64,000 bases of DNA from Candidatus Berkelbacteria bacterium RIFCSPLOWO2_01_FULL_50_28 (GTDB taxonomy: Bacteria; Patescibacteria; UBA1384; 2-12-FULL-50-11). Position numbers and translations under genes: made by a program. The notes beneath the pieces are model-generated. The model searched no databases. It was given only the letters and a program-made list of their open reading frames with translations, and was not told the origin of the DNA. The stretch spans positions 401,000 through 464,999 of the forward strand of contig MEZX01000002.1 in NCBI GenBank assembly GCA_001774395.1, written 5' to 3'. Positions 48,455 through 56,254 of this stretch are shown here, piece after piece. Position 1 is the first letter of the stretch. Every line of letters starts with the position of its first letter.

Positions 48455-50224
48455 TTAGTCCTTGCGCATCAGCTTGTCACCGTGACGAATGGTGGTGCTG
48501 TACGCCAGGGACTGCAATGCAGCCTCCTCAGCTAGCCTCGCTGCTTCAAGCACTTGCTCGTATGCAACTTGCGGCTGAGTGTGACGGATCCGTAGCTCGT
48601 TAAGCTTGTCCTGCTCGTCAAGCGTGAGACAACCGTTCGTTTCAAACGAGCGGTACAGATCTTGCACATCGGTGAGCCCATTTTGGTACGCGAGTTTCCT
48701 GAAGTCGCTCCAGTCTTGGGATCCGGGAAGCACGATCTCGATGAAGTTTCCCCAGGAGAGGATGGTGTTGCCACCAAACTCGTCTAGAGTTGCTTTCACA
48801 TAACGCGGGAGTTCTTCGATGTTATCCAGAGTTAAGCCAGAGCCGATAACCATCGATGTTCGAATAAATATTCCATTGTCGCGAGCCAGCTGGAGCATCC
48901 GACGGTCGTTTGTGACCTGTTTGCCTAGTGCTCGCTTTGTCTCCTTATCCCAGCCGTCGATGCCAACGTAAGCGACCTTCACCCCTGTCTGGGGGAGAAG
49001 GGGAGCGGTGTGCTCGTTGATCGAGCCGGCCGTCAAATAGACGTACCGTCCAACCTCCGGCCCACCGTACTTCTTTTTCGCTTTGATGTAGCTTTCGAGC
49101 CACATCCGTTGAGCCGACCCCATCTCCGGGATCCACTGGTTGCTGACATCAAAGAGCCAGTTCGCTCCGTATTTCTCGACCAGCTCGCGTTCAATCGCGA
49201 AGTGATCTTCGAAGTTCCGGAAGCGCGCTATCCACTCAACCCCCTGCAGACTGCAGAAAGGGCAAGCGGCACCAACGGCATTGGCCCAGGCGCAACCGCG
49301 ACACGACTCAGTGATGAGCATGCGCGGGGCAACCATCGGTCCAAAGTCGTAGTGACTCATCTCTGTTAACCGTTCAGGGAGGGCTAGCAAGTTGTCGTAG
49401 TGAGGCAAAGCGTAGTGATCCTCACGGGTCACCGGCTTGTATCCCTCTGCAAACTTCTTGCCGTTGAGAAGCAACTCGCCAAGCACCGCCTCAGCATCGC
49501 CCACACCGACGTGGTCGATGTAAGGCTGACTCAGGTACGCGCTCGGGCAGACCCGGACCAGCTGACCGCCCACACCCGTTCTCAGCTTGTCGCCGAAGTC
49601 CGCTTTCAACTGCCGAAGCAGATCAAGCGAACCGCAAGCGTTGTAGCTAAGCAACGTGCAAAAGATGACAGGCTCATCGCCGGCATCGAGCACCTCTTGG
49701 ATGTGGTTGCGAAGGTAGTTGAGCAGCCAAGGCCGCTCTTCACCTTCCGCAACGTCGGAGCTAACGAACGTCTCGTCGATTGCCAAGCCGGGATACCCCA
49801 GCAAGTCGATGGTGACCTGGTTTAAGACAGCGACGCTGCCGTTAACCATCAAGAGCGTATCGAAGCGCTCTTCGTACGCGCGATCAGGGCGCGCGTGCAC
49901 GTAGATCGGGCGAAGTGTCGCCATACCAACCAAGAATAACGGCCAAGCTCTTCGCCACATCGGGCCGTTCGGCCTAAATGTGATATTGAGCTGCTCTTTA
50001 GCTGGAACGCGTTTGAAGCAACCTGGGTGGGTGTTGGGTATAACGTCGCCAGATGCCCGCCACATGGCGAGACCAGGGTCGTTGTTCACGAACTCGTTGG
50101 TTGAAGCGTCGTAATGGATAAACTCCGCCGAGCCGTACATTTTGTACTCAGGGACAACGGTGTTCACCTGAAACAGGCTACACACCACAACAACTGCAAG
50201 AAGAATATGGAAAATGGTTCTCAT
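48455..50224 (-). CDS. B12-binding/radical SAM-like protein with N-terminal membrane segment
   Basis: 589 residues. Start at 50224, with GGAGG 8 bases upstream. Residues about 4-22 are a hydrophobic helix and a second hydrophobic stretch lies near 95-110. A B12-binding-like alpha/beta domain (VIFCTLLSYNACGSLDLL to DHVGVGDAEAVLGELL, about 190-270) lacks the DxHxxG cobalt-ligand motif. The radical SAM region has CRGC, nine residues, then CPFC (about 338-354), not the usual CX3CX2C. The C-terminal barrel half has YLTAGSI and VGIDGWDKETKRAL. GC-rich codon use unlike neighbours. Substrate unknown. Confidence 0.65.
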   Translation of the reverse strand: MRTIFHILLAVVVVCSLFQVNTVVPEYKMYGSAEFIHYDASTNEFVNNDPGLAMWRASGDVIPNTHPGCFKRVPAKEQLNITFRPNGPMWRRAWPLFLVGMATLRPIYVHARPDRAYEERFDTLLMVNGSVAVLNQVTIDLLGYPGLAIDETFVSSDVAEGEERPWLLNYLRNHIQEVLDAGDEPVIFCTLLSYNACGSLDLLRQLKADFGDKLRTGVGGQLVRVCPSAYLSQPYIDHVGVGDAEAVLGELLLNGKKFAEGYKPVTREDHYALPHYDNLLALPERLTEMSHYDFGPMVAPRMLITESCRGCAWANAVGAACPFCSLQGVEWIARFRNFEDHFAIERELVEKYGANWLFDVSNQWIPEMGSAQRMWLESYIKAKKKYGGPEVGRYVYLTAGSINEHTAPLLPQTGVKVAYVGIDGWDKETKRALGKQVTNDRRMLQLARDNGIFIRTSMVIGSGLTLDNIEELPRYVKATLDEFGGNTILSWGNFIEIVLPGSQDWSDFRKLAYQNGLTDVQDLYRSFETNGCLTLDEQDKLNELRIRHTQPQVAYEQVLEAARLAEEAALQSLAYSTTIRHGDKLMRKD

Positions 50225-50280
50225 GGCGGTAACCTCCGAAATCAAATTGTTTAGGGACAATTCCCTTTTAAGGCGTTGCC

Positions 50281-50309
50281 ATACTATCATATCCTTGGTT
50301 AAAAGTCAA
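50281..50309 (-). promoter_or_regulatory. Promoter of the B12-binding/radical SAM gene
   Basis: Minus strand TTGACT (50309-50304), 17 bases, TAGTAT (50286-50281). Leader of about 50 bases with a small AGGGA-ATTG-TCCCT hairpin and a GGAGG ribosome site. Confidence 0.65.
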
Positions 50310-50456
50310 CGGTTACGGGCTGAAAAACCAAATACCGAAAACCGGCAACTGCCAAAAATATCAATACCGAAAATTCTCCGATTCGCTCCGCGAACCTTCC
50401 GGAAGGGAGGCGAATATTCTCCATACCTCTGTGAGAAGCGTGCTGGGGTATGGGGT

Positions 50457-50504
50457 GTGGGGAGGTAGGGGCGGGCTTCAAGACTCCGAGCCCCTCCTCC
50501 CCAC
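50457..50504. repeat. G-rich long hairpin upstream of cysS
   Basis: GTGGGGAGG-T-AGGGGC pairs with GCCCCT-CCTCCCCAC: a 15-bp stem with one bulged T and a 17-base loop. A smaller AAAGCC-GTA-GGCTTT hairpin follows at 50518-50532. The rest of this 340-base spacer (50225-50564) holds the minus-strand promoter and AT-rich filler with no gene. Confidence 0.7.
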
Positions 50505-50564
50505 AATAATGTGTCTAAAGCCGTAGGCTTTATCAATCAAACTTTTTCCTGTAAAAATTAAGTA

Positions 50565-51902
50565 ATGTTATCTCTCTACAGCACTCTTGAAGGCAAGAAG
50601 GAAGAGTTCAAGCCCATTACACCCAAAAAAGTGGGTATGTACGTCTGTGGGCCAACGGTTTACGATTACGGTCACTTGGGTCATGCCCGCACTTACCTGG
50701 CCTTCGACCTCTTGCATCGTTTGCTGCGTTACCAGGGTTACGAGGTAAACTACGTTCAGAATATCACCGATGTTGGACACCTGGTTAACGACAGCGAATC
50801 AGGGGTAGATAAGATAAAACAGAAGGCCCAGGAAACTGGCGAGAGTCCTGGCGACATTGTGCGACGTTATACCGAGGCCCATTTCAAGGACTTAAGGGAT
50901 CTAAACATCTTACAGCCAACAACCTCTCCAAAAGCCTCCGAAAATATTAAAGAAATCATCGATTTTGTCGAAGTACTTCTGCATAAGAAATTCGCATATG
51001 TGACCGACCTGGGAAACGTCTACTTCTCGGTGGCCCGCAAATCTGATTACGGTAAACTTTCAAGGAGGGGAGTGGCAGAAATTCTTACCGGTACCAGGGT
51101 AGAATCGGCACAAGACAAGCGATCGTCAACTGATTTTGCGCTTTGGAAAGCGGCACCGCACGGCAATACCGAGATGACTTGGGAGTCGCCCTGGGGGCGT
51201 GGTTTCCCAGGCTGGCATATCGAGTGTTCGGCGATGAGCCAGAAATATTTAGGCGATACCTTTGATATTCACGGTGCGGCAGTTGAACACGTTTTTCCCC
51301 ATCACGAAAACGAAATCGCCCAATCCGAGGCGGCCACCGATAAACCGATGGCTAACTACTGGGTTCACTCCGGAATGTTGACCATAAACGGCTCAAAGAT
51401 GAGTAAATCGACCCGTAACACTGTTACCGTCCAAGACGCTTTAAAAACATATTCTTCTAACGAGATAAGGCTGGCAATGTATCTCACTCATTACCGAAAG
51501 CCTTTCGACTTTACCAAGCAAGCGATGCAACAAGGGGTAGCGCTCCGCGGCAAGCTATTTAGCGCCTATGCCAGTGATCTGCCAGAGAAAACTGCTCCAG
51601 AGGTGTTGGAAGAGGTGATAGCGGCTTTAGAGGACGATCTTGATAGCCCACGAGCTCTGCAGGTTTGGTCGGAAGGTGCACTCAAGTTCAACCGAGCCGA
51701 TTCCGATCAGCTCTTTGCAATATTCGGTCTTTCCTATATAAGGATTGAAGAGATACCCAGAGCCAAGCAACTGGCCCAAGAGCGCGAGCAAGCCAGAAGC
51801 AGTAAGGATTTTCTGACGGCAGACAACCGTAAAGCAGAAATCGCACAGATGGGTTTCGAGGTTCTCGACGCCGAAGGCGGCACAGTTTACCTCCCGCATT
51901 AA
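50565..51902 (+). CDS. cysS: Cysteinyl-tRNA synthetase
   Basis: Class I synthetase of 445 residues. Zinc-site CGPTVYDYGHLGHART (28-43) includes the HIGH motif (HLGH); WHIECSAMSQKYLG (about 221-234) supplies further zinc ligands; SKMSKSTRN (about 284-292) is an intact KMSKS loop. Length is near the usual 460, with a short C-terminal domain. The intact motifs here contrast with the altered ones in argS. Confidence 0.95.
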   Translation: MLSLYSTLEGKKEEFKPITPKKVGMYVCGPTVYDYGHLGHARTYLAFDLLHRLLRYQGYEVNYVQNITDVGHLVNDSESGVDKIKQKAQETGESPGDIVRRYTEAHFKDLRDLNILQPTTSPKASENIKEIIDFVEVLLHKKFAYVTDLGNVYFSVARKSDYGKLSRRGVAEILTGTRVESAQDKRSSTDFALWKAAPHGNTEMTWESPWGRGFPGWHIECSAMSQKYLGDTFDIHGAAVEHVFPHHENEIAQSEAATDKPMANYWVHSGMLTINGSKMSKSTRNTVTVQDALKTYSSNEIRLAMYLTHYRKPFDFTKQAMQQGVALRGKLFSAYASDLPEKTAPEVLEEVIAALEDDLDSPRALQVWSEGALKFNRADSDQLFAIFGLSYIRIEEIPRAKQLAQEREQARSSKDFLTADNRKAEIAQMGFEVLDAEGGTVYLPH

Positions 51903-51908
51903 TTCCGT

Positions 51909-51942
51909 TTTTGACAACTGATAACTGGAAACTGAAAATTGT
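51909..51942. repeat. GAAAACTGAAAATTG-family repeat after cysS
   Basis: GATAACTGGAAACTGAAAATTG, close to the reverse complement of the left end of the element at 32788 and to the spacer at 59528. Confidence 0.5.
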
Positions 51943-51952
51943 TCTCTGTCCC

Positions 51953-51981
51953 TTGACAGAGAAGGTGGCATATGCTAATAT
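51953..51981 (+). promoter_or_regulatory. Strong extended -10 promoter of the hairpin RNA candidate
   Basis: Perfect TTGACA (51953-51958), 17 bases, TAATAT (51976-51981) preceded by TGC (extended -10). Predicted start near 51988. The best consensus match in the window. Confidence 0.8.
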
Positions 51982-52010
51982 CCAGTCGTACGTTAAACGA
52001 GTATTAATTT

Positions 52011-52119
52011 TGTAAGCGCCGTCTCGGCTGGGATTTGGGAGAGCTGCCATTATGTCTTTCCCTTGTGGATTGACGGCAGTTTCCCTCCTTCCCTTTTCCT
52101 GGCTGAGACGGCGCTTACA
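52011..52119 (+). ncRNA. Candidate structured RNA, long imperfect hairpin
   Basis: TGTAAGCGCCGTCTC (52011-52025) pairs perfectly with GAGACGGCGCTTACA (52105-52119), a 15-bp closing stem extendable by T-A and by G-U pairs (GGCTGGG with CCTGGCT). Inside, GGGAGAGCTGCC pairs imperfectly with GGCAGTTTCCC, leaving an asymmetric bubble with a pyrimidine-rich side (TCCTTCCCTTTT). Own strong promoter 30 bases upstream, no coding frame. The stem-bubble-stem plan recalls 6S RNA, but no conserved 6S sequence is recognised; a structured 5' leader or a palindromic element are alternatives. Confidence 0.6.
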
Positions 52120-52192
52120 ATATGTATGAGACTCGCAAAACGCGTTTCGTTAACATTTGTAAGATGACTACTATTTCGCGCAGAGGTGCAAA

Positions 52193-53353
52193 ATGAGAAA
52201 GTATGCAATCGGAATTCTGTTGGTCGTCATGCTGGGTGTTGCGCCTTTGGCGCAGGCCCAGCTACTGGAAGGGTTGGTCTGGGCTGCTGCAAGCAGTTTT
52301 GTCAACAACGCGCTGGCCAGGGGCCAGCAAAAGACGGTTTCGGCCGTCAAGGTCATGTGCGACATCCTCACCGAGGACGTCGACGGGAAGTTCTCGCCGA
52401 CGCCGTTCGGTTGGGATCCTACCACTCAGACGTCGATCTTCATGGTCGACGGACTGGCGCTAAGGGTTGCCGCGTTCACAAACGGCCCGCCGCCCCACGG
52501 TTTGACCTATTACCTCAATGATGCGAAGCTCGCGTTTCGCAAGGTTGAGGGAGACAGAGGTGGCAAGGACGGCAAGGGACTCGGAGTGATCGGAGACTAT
52601 CCGGTCATCAAGCCCAGCCAGATGAGATACGGGATCAACCAAATCAAGGTCTACGCCGGAGGGAAGCAGTGGGGCGACTGCACGTTCTGGCGATTACGGT
52701 CCGTTAAGGACGTTCTTGCTGCTATGGGGGACCCAGAGCTTCGCGAGAAGTTGTATGGTTTCGGCGGGGCAACCTACCCTTCGATGCCAACCTTGGTGAC
52801 GCAGATGCCGGATGGTTCGCTTGCGACGTTTCATTCGAAAGAGGAAATGGAAGCGACGTTTGCCAAGCTGAATCAGCAGGGCATGCAGGGTGGAAGGTCA
52901 ACTCCGCCGCAAGGCGGCAAGATCGATCCGCCGCAACCGCCCGCCGCAGGGCAGACGGTTGATGTCGCAACAACGGCCTCGCCGTTCACGGTGCAGACGC
53001 ACCTGTACGATCTAGCCGAAACGCGCTTCGGTGACAAAGACGCGATCCGGCTGGACTTGGCCACGAAGGCGAGCCAAGCTGGAGCGTTCACTGGCGAAAT
53101 CCTGTCAATTCCTTCGAAGAAAGGGCAGGCGGTCCTCATCAGGGCCGATAGTGAGTTCACTGCGGAGCTCGTTCGCCCTGACGGAACAATCGCAAGGAAG
53201 TACAACGTCGCGCCATTCGAATTCGGGGGCGTGACGCATTATTCAACTATCGTATTGCTGTCCAACGATGGCAAACCGATGTTGAATCAACTCACTCTGC
53301 GCTCGGGTAACGAGCGCCGCATCATCACGTTCACGAAGGAGGAACTACGATGA
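52193..53353 (+). CDS. Secreted protein of unknown function
   Basis: 386 residues. Signal peptide MRKYAIGILLVVMLGVAPLAQA with an AQA cleavage site near 23. The body has a proline/glycine-rich linker (about 236-262, PPQGGKIDPPQPPAAGQT) between two domains; the second (TVQTHLYDLAETRFGDKDAIRLDL... to the end) looks like a beta sandwich. Two Cys residues in the first domain. GC-rich codon use and a standard GAGGTG ribosome site differ from neighbouring core genes. Overlaps the next gene by 4 bases. Function unknown. Confidence 0.7.
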   Translation: MRKYAIGILLVVMLGVAPLAQAQLLEGLVWAAASSFVNNALARGQQKTVSAVKVMCDILTEDVDGKFSPTPFGWDPTTQTSIFMVDGLALRVAAFTNGPPPHGLTYYLNDAKLAFRKVEGDRGGKDGKGLGVIGDYPVIKPSQMRYGINQIKVYAGGKQWGDCTFWRLRSVKDVLAAMGDPELREKLYGFGGATYPSMPTLVTQMPDGSLATFHSKEEMEATFAKLNQQGMQGGRSTPPQGGKIDPPQPPAAGQTVDVATTASPFTVQTHLYDLAETRFGDKDAIRLDLATKASQAGAFTGEILSIPSKKGQAVLIRADSEFTAELVRPDGTIARKYNVAPFEFGGVTHYSTIVLLSNDGKPMLNQLTLRSGNERRIITFTKEELR

Positions 53354-53988
53354 AACGACTCTGCATTTCGGCTCTCTTGACACTCGTCGCGGCGCTGGGC
53401 TTTGCCCAGTACACTCAGCTCGGTCGGGATCCAATGGTCCCCGGCGGGGTGACTCCAGAGCAGGCAGTTGCCAAGGGGCATCGTCTGTTCAACCTGCCAG
53501 TTGATACTCACTGCAGAATGGGCAGCGGCAGCGGCAAGTGGGTTAACGCTTTCTTGCCCAAGGGGTTGGCGATGGCGGTTCGGCCAGACGGTCGCGCCTA
53601 TATCCTGTTCTGCGGCAACGACTCAGACATTCCGGTGGTTTTCGTGAAGGTCCCTGGACCAACCATCCAGCTGCCCGGAAAGCCGTACCCCGTTCCTGGA
53701 CCAACCATTCAGCTGCCCGGAAAGCCGTTTCCCGTGCCCGGGCCGACGGAGTACGTTGATCGATGGTCACTGGTGCTGGCTCCCCAGCAGCAGTACATCG
53801 CGAACCTACCCTCGCCAACGGTGATCGCGCCGGTCCTGGGCGGAATCACCGCCGTCATCGGCGGCGGGACGAAGATCAACGTATCGAGCACGAATACGTT
53901 GGCCCAGTACCAGCAACAGGTCGCCGAAGCGGCGGCCGCAGCGGCCGCCGCAGCAGCGGCAGCAGCAGCTGCAGTCGGCGGCCACTAG
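53350..53988 (+). CDS. Secreted repeat protein with poly-Ala C-terminus
   Basis: 212 residues. Signal peptide MKRLCISALLTLVAALGFAQ. Near 100-130 a 15-residue unit PGPTIQLPGKP(Y/F)PV is repeated twice and PGPTEYVDRW follows as a third partial. A hydrophobic stretch (SPTVIAPVLGGITAVIGGGTKI) precedes a run of about 19 alanines and VGGH at the end. Coupled to the preceding secreted protein, so the two probably act together outside the membrane. Family not recognised. Confidence 0.65.
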   Translation: MKRLCISALLTLVAALGFAQYTQLGRDPMVPGGVTPEQAVAKGHRLFNLPVDTHCRMGSGSGKWVNAFLPKGLAMAVRPDGRAYILFCGNDSDIPVVFVKVPGPTIQLPGKPYPVPGPTIQLPGKPFPVPGPTEYVDRWSLVLAPQQQYIANLPSPTVIAPVLGGITAVIGGGTKINVSSTNTLAQYQQQVAEAAAAAAAAAAAAAAAVGGH

Positions 53989-54007
53989 CCGCCGAACGTA
54001 TCCAACT

Positions 54008-54039
54008 GAGGAGGTGCGGGCCACAAGCCCCACCTCCTC
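54008..54039 (+). terminator. Hairpin after the secreted-protein pair
   Basis: GAGGAGGTG-C-GGGC / GCCC-CACCTCCTC, a 13-bp stem with a 5-base loop. No T-run follows. A second hairpin GGCGGC-CACTA-GCCGCC spans the stop codon (53977-53993). Confidence 0.6.
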
Positions 54040-54110
54040 ACATCCCTTCTTGAACTAACAGTCGAATTGGTTTAAGAAGTAGATGTGGAAAATTAATAGA
54101 AAGGATAAAT

Positions 54111-54680
54111 ATGAAAGTATTTATAATCTCTTTGGCGACACTTGCGGCCGTGCTACTTATTAGCCCAGCCGTCCTTGCTTCCAGCTCTTCCAGCTCAAGC
54201 TCTTCGTCCGCTGCTGCTTCGGCAGCTGCTGGCGGATCGGCTGCGGCTTCGGGCTCGGCAGGGTCAAGTGCGTCCAGTGCGGGTGGTTCGGGTTCTAGCT
54301 CGTCCAGCTCTTCTGCGGCTTCGGCTGCGGCTGCTGCTGCGGCTTCGGGCTCAAACGGTAGCACGGGTAATACCGTGATCGTTAAGAAACAAGCTACCTG
54401 CAAGGCAGCTTCGGCTGCCGCGGCTGCTGCCGCTGCCGCTTCTGGAACAGGCGCCGATGTATCAACATCTGCTTCTGGTTCCGCTGCTGCCGCTGCTGCT
54501 GCTAGCGCTGTTGCGGTCTGCCCGGCTCGTACAGTTAAGGTTGCGAAAGTAACTAAAACTGTTACCGAGCTACCAGCAACCGGTGCCGAAACGGCACTAT
54601 TGCCTGGCTTCGCGACTGCGTTTGCTTTCGCTCTTCGCAAGTATTCACTTGCTAAGCACGAGGCATCGCTTCTTGCTTAA
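54111..54680 (+). CDS. Ser/Ala-rich surface protein with LPATG sorting signal
   Basis: 189 residues. Signal peptide MKVFIISLATLAAVLLISPAVLA, then about 125 residues made almost only of Ser, Ala and Gly, with two single Cys residues (ATCKAA and AVCPA). The C-terminus carries ELPATGAETALLPGFATAFAFALRKY: LPXTG, hydrophobic stretch and basic tail, the layout of a sortase substrate. No sortase is encoded in this window. AAAGGA ribosome site; strong terminator downstream. Probably a wall-attached stalk or shield protein. Confidence 0.8.
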   Translation: MKVFIISLATLAAVLLISPAVLASSSSSSSSSSAAASAAAGGSAAASGSAGSSASSAGGSGSSSSSSSAASAAAAAAASGSNGSTGNTVIVKKQATCKAASAAAAAAAAASGTGADVSTSASGSAAAAAAASAVAVCPARTVKVAKVTKTVTELPATGAETALLPGFATAFAFALRKYSLAKHEASLLA

Positions 54681-54712
54681 GAAGCAGCTCTCTTGGCCTA
54701 ACCGTCTTGAGG

Positions 54713-54743
54713 CTAAAAAACACCCTATTTGGGTGTTTTTTAG
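54713..54743 (+). terminator. Terminator of the Ser/Ala-rich protein gene
   Basis: CTAAAAAACACCC-TATTT-GGGTGTTTTTTAG, a 13-bp perfect stem with A- and T-runs, bidirectional. Confidence 0.9.
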
Positions 54744-54772
54744 TTGCTCTTTTTACTTTAAGTACACCCGTC

Positions 54773-54808
54773 TAATGACTTTATTGTCCTATAGCACTAA
54801 AGTCATTA
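54773..54808. promoter_or_regulatory. Operator-like palindrome before the HTH gene
   Basis: TAATGACTTTA (54773-54783) and TAAAGTCATTA (54798-54808), perfect 11-bp inverted repeat with a 14-base spacer holding TATAGC. Ends 12 bases before the HTH gene ATG, as expected for an autoregulated repressor. Confidence 0.65.
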
Positions 54809-54820
54809 AGGTATTAGGTA

Positions 54821-55192
54821 ATGAAAAAAATTGAGATTGATTTAGAAGCGCTTTTCGATGAGCTACCTTTGGGCCCTAAGTCTGGTGTCTTTTGGAAAGA
54901 GCGAAGTGTTCGTCTTGAACGCCGAGCCAAGGCTCGTCATCGAGCCGAAGAGAGGTCTGTGCCAAGGCCAGAACCACCAGATTTTATTAAGGCAATCATT
55001 CTACGACGAGCCCAGCTTAACATTTCCCAAGCGGGGTTGGCCCAAAAGCTCCACACCCATCAAGCCGTCATCTCTCGCCTCGAAACTGGACAAGGCAAGC
55101 ACCGTTTGGAATTTCTGATCCGTGTTTATGCCGCATTAGGGTTGAAGTTAAAACTGAGCCTGGAGCTTCCTAATGACAGTAAAGTTATATAG
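54821..55192 (+). CDS. XRE-family helix-turn-helix regulator
   Basis: 123 residues. Residues about 55-110 form an XRE/Cro HTH: IILRRAQLNISQAGLAQKLHTHQAVISRLETGQGKHRLEFLIRVYAALGLKL. The N-terminal 50 residues are charged and may be the partner-binding part of a HigA-type antitoxin, but no toxin gene lies beside it. An 11-bp palindrome at 54773-54808 suggests autoregulation. Confidence 0.85.
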   Translation: MKKIEIDLEALFDELPLGPKSGVFWKERSVRLERRAKARHRAEERSVPRPEPPDFIKAIILRRAQLNISQAGLAQKLHTHQAVISRLETGQGKHRLEFLIRVYAALGLKLKLSLELPNDSKVI

Positions 55193-55255
55193 CAATAACA
55201 TCATAAGACCAACACTGGTCATTCTGGATTAATTACTGGTGAACAGGAGGGGGTA

Positions 55256-55270
55256 ATGAGGTATGATTAA
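55256..55270 (+). promoter_or_regulatory. Four-codon mini-ORF in front of prfB
   Basis: ATG AGG TAT GAT TAA with AGGAGGGGG just upstream. The TAA is in the same frame as prfB, whose ATG follows after one codon (CCG). The good ribosome site therefore serves the mini-ORF, and prfB would depend on re-initiation after termination at UAA, a codon read by RF2 itself. The usual prfB +1 frameshift site is absent. Confidence 0.5.
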
Positions 55271-55273
55271 CCG

Positions 55274-56254
55274 ATGGAGTCAACTGAGCGTAAAGAAGAG
55301 CTACGGCGATTACTAAGAATTGACGCAAAGGAATCTCGCGTTAGCGAAATTGAAGTCCTAATGAAGGACGCGCATTTTTGGGATGATCACCGAGCAGCTG
55401 CTAAAGTTGCGCAGGAGCTAAAACACTTGAACGACTTCTTAGTCGAATTCGAGCTGGCGGAAAACGAAACAGAGCTTGAGAAACTGGAGCTGGAAATATT
55501 TTTCACCGGGCCGCACGATGAGGCATCGGCGTTTTTGGCCGTTCATTCCGGCTCCGGCGGGGTTGAAGCCCAAGATTGGGCGGAGATGCTACTGCGAATG
55601 TACGAACGCTGGGCGGAGGGGGAGGGCTACAAAACTGTACTCCTAGACGAAACTCGAGCCGATGAGGCGGGAATTAAATCTGCCACATTACAGATAGAGG
55701 GTTTTCGCGCCTACGGTCGTCTCAAGGGCGAGAACGGCGTTCACCGTTTGGTGAGGATCTCGCCGTTTGATGGTGACAAATCACGTCACACCTCGTTTGC
55801 GTTAGTGGAAGTGGTGCCGGAATTAGAAAAAAGCGAAGTCACGATTAGCCCCGACGAGATAAAGATCGACGTGTTTCGTTCTGGTGGCGCGGGCGGGCAG
55901 TCCGTTAACACTACAGACTCGGCCGTGCGTATCACCCACTTGGCCTCAAAAATTGTTGTCACCTGCCAGAACGAGCGATCACAATTGCAAAATAGGCTAC
56001 AAGCTCTTAAAATACTTCAAGGTAAGTTGCAGCTGCTCTCCGACGAGAAACATCGTATCGCCAACGAAAACCTAAAAGGCGAGCCGGTGTTGGCAAGTTG
56101 GGGCAATCAGATTCGTTCCTATGTTTTGCAGCCGTACCAGCTCGTGAAAGATTTACGCAGCGGTTTTGAAACCACCGCGGTAGACAAAGTGTTGAATGGC
56201 GAGTTGAATAATTTTATCGAAGCATATGCGAAATATCTAGCAAGGAGTAAATAA
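55274..56254 (+). CDS. prfB: Peptide chain release factor 2
   Basis: 326 residues. GGQ loop in SGGAGGQSVNTTDSAVR (about 204-220) and the RF2 selectivity motif SPFDGDKSRHTSF (about 163-175) for UGA/UAA. The N-terminus is about 20 residues shorter than in E. coli, and LRRLLRIDAKESR aligns where the frameshift site would be, with no TGA there. Confirms standard use of UGA as a stop. First gene of prfB-ybaB-orf-pth-rplA. Confidence 0.95.
   Translation: MESTERKEELRRLLRIDAKESRVSEIEVLMKDAHFWDDHRAAAKVAQELKHLNDFLVEFELAENETELEKLELEIFFTGPHDEASAFLAVHSGSGGVEAQDWAEMLLRMYERWAEGEGYKTVLLDETRADEAGIKSATLQIEGFRAYGRLKGENGVHRLVRISPFDGDKSRHTSFALVEVVPELEKSEVTISPDEIKIDVFRSGGAGGQSVNTTDSAVRITHLASKIVVTCQNERSQLQNRLQALKILQGKLQLLSDEKHRIANENLKGEPVLASWGNQIRSYVLQPYQLVKDLRSGFETTAVDKVLNGELNNFIEAYAKYLARSK

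Noticed and set aside
50313..50456. Spacer before cysS as a coding region
   Set aside because: Frames are short and broken. It contains only AT-rich filler with CCGAAAACCGGCAACTG words and hairpins.
54038..54640. Long minus-strand frame rich in Ala, Glu and Pro opposite the Ser/Ala gene
   Set aside because: It is the antisense shadow of low-complexity Ser/Ala codons. The plus frame has a signal peptide, an LPXTG end, a ribosome site and a terminator.
55274..55350. Programmed +1 frameshift in prfB
   Set aside because: The region aligned with the usual site (LRRLLRIDAKE) has no in-frame TGA or slippery CTT; the frame is open from the ATG.
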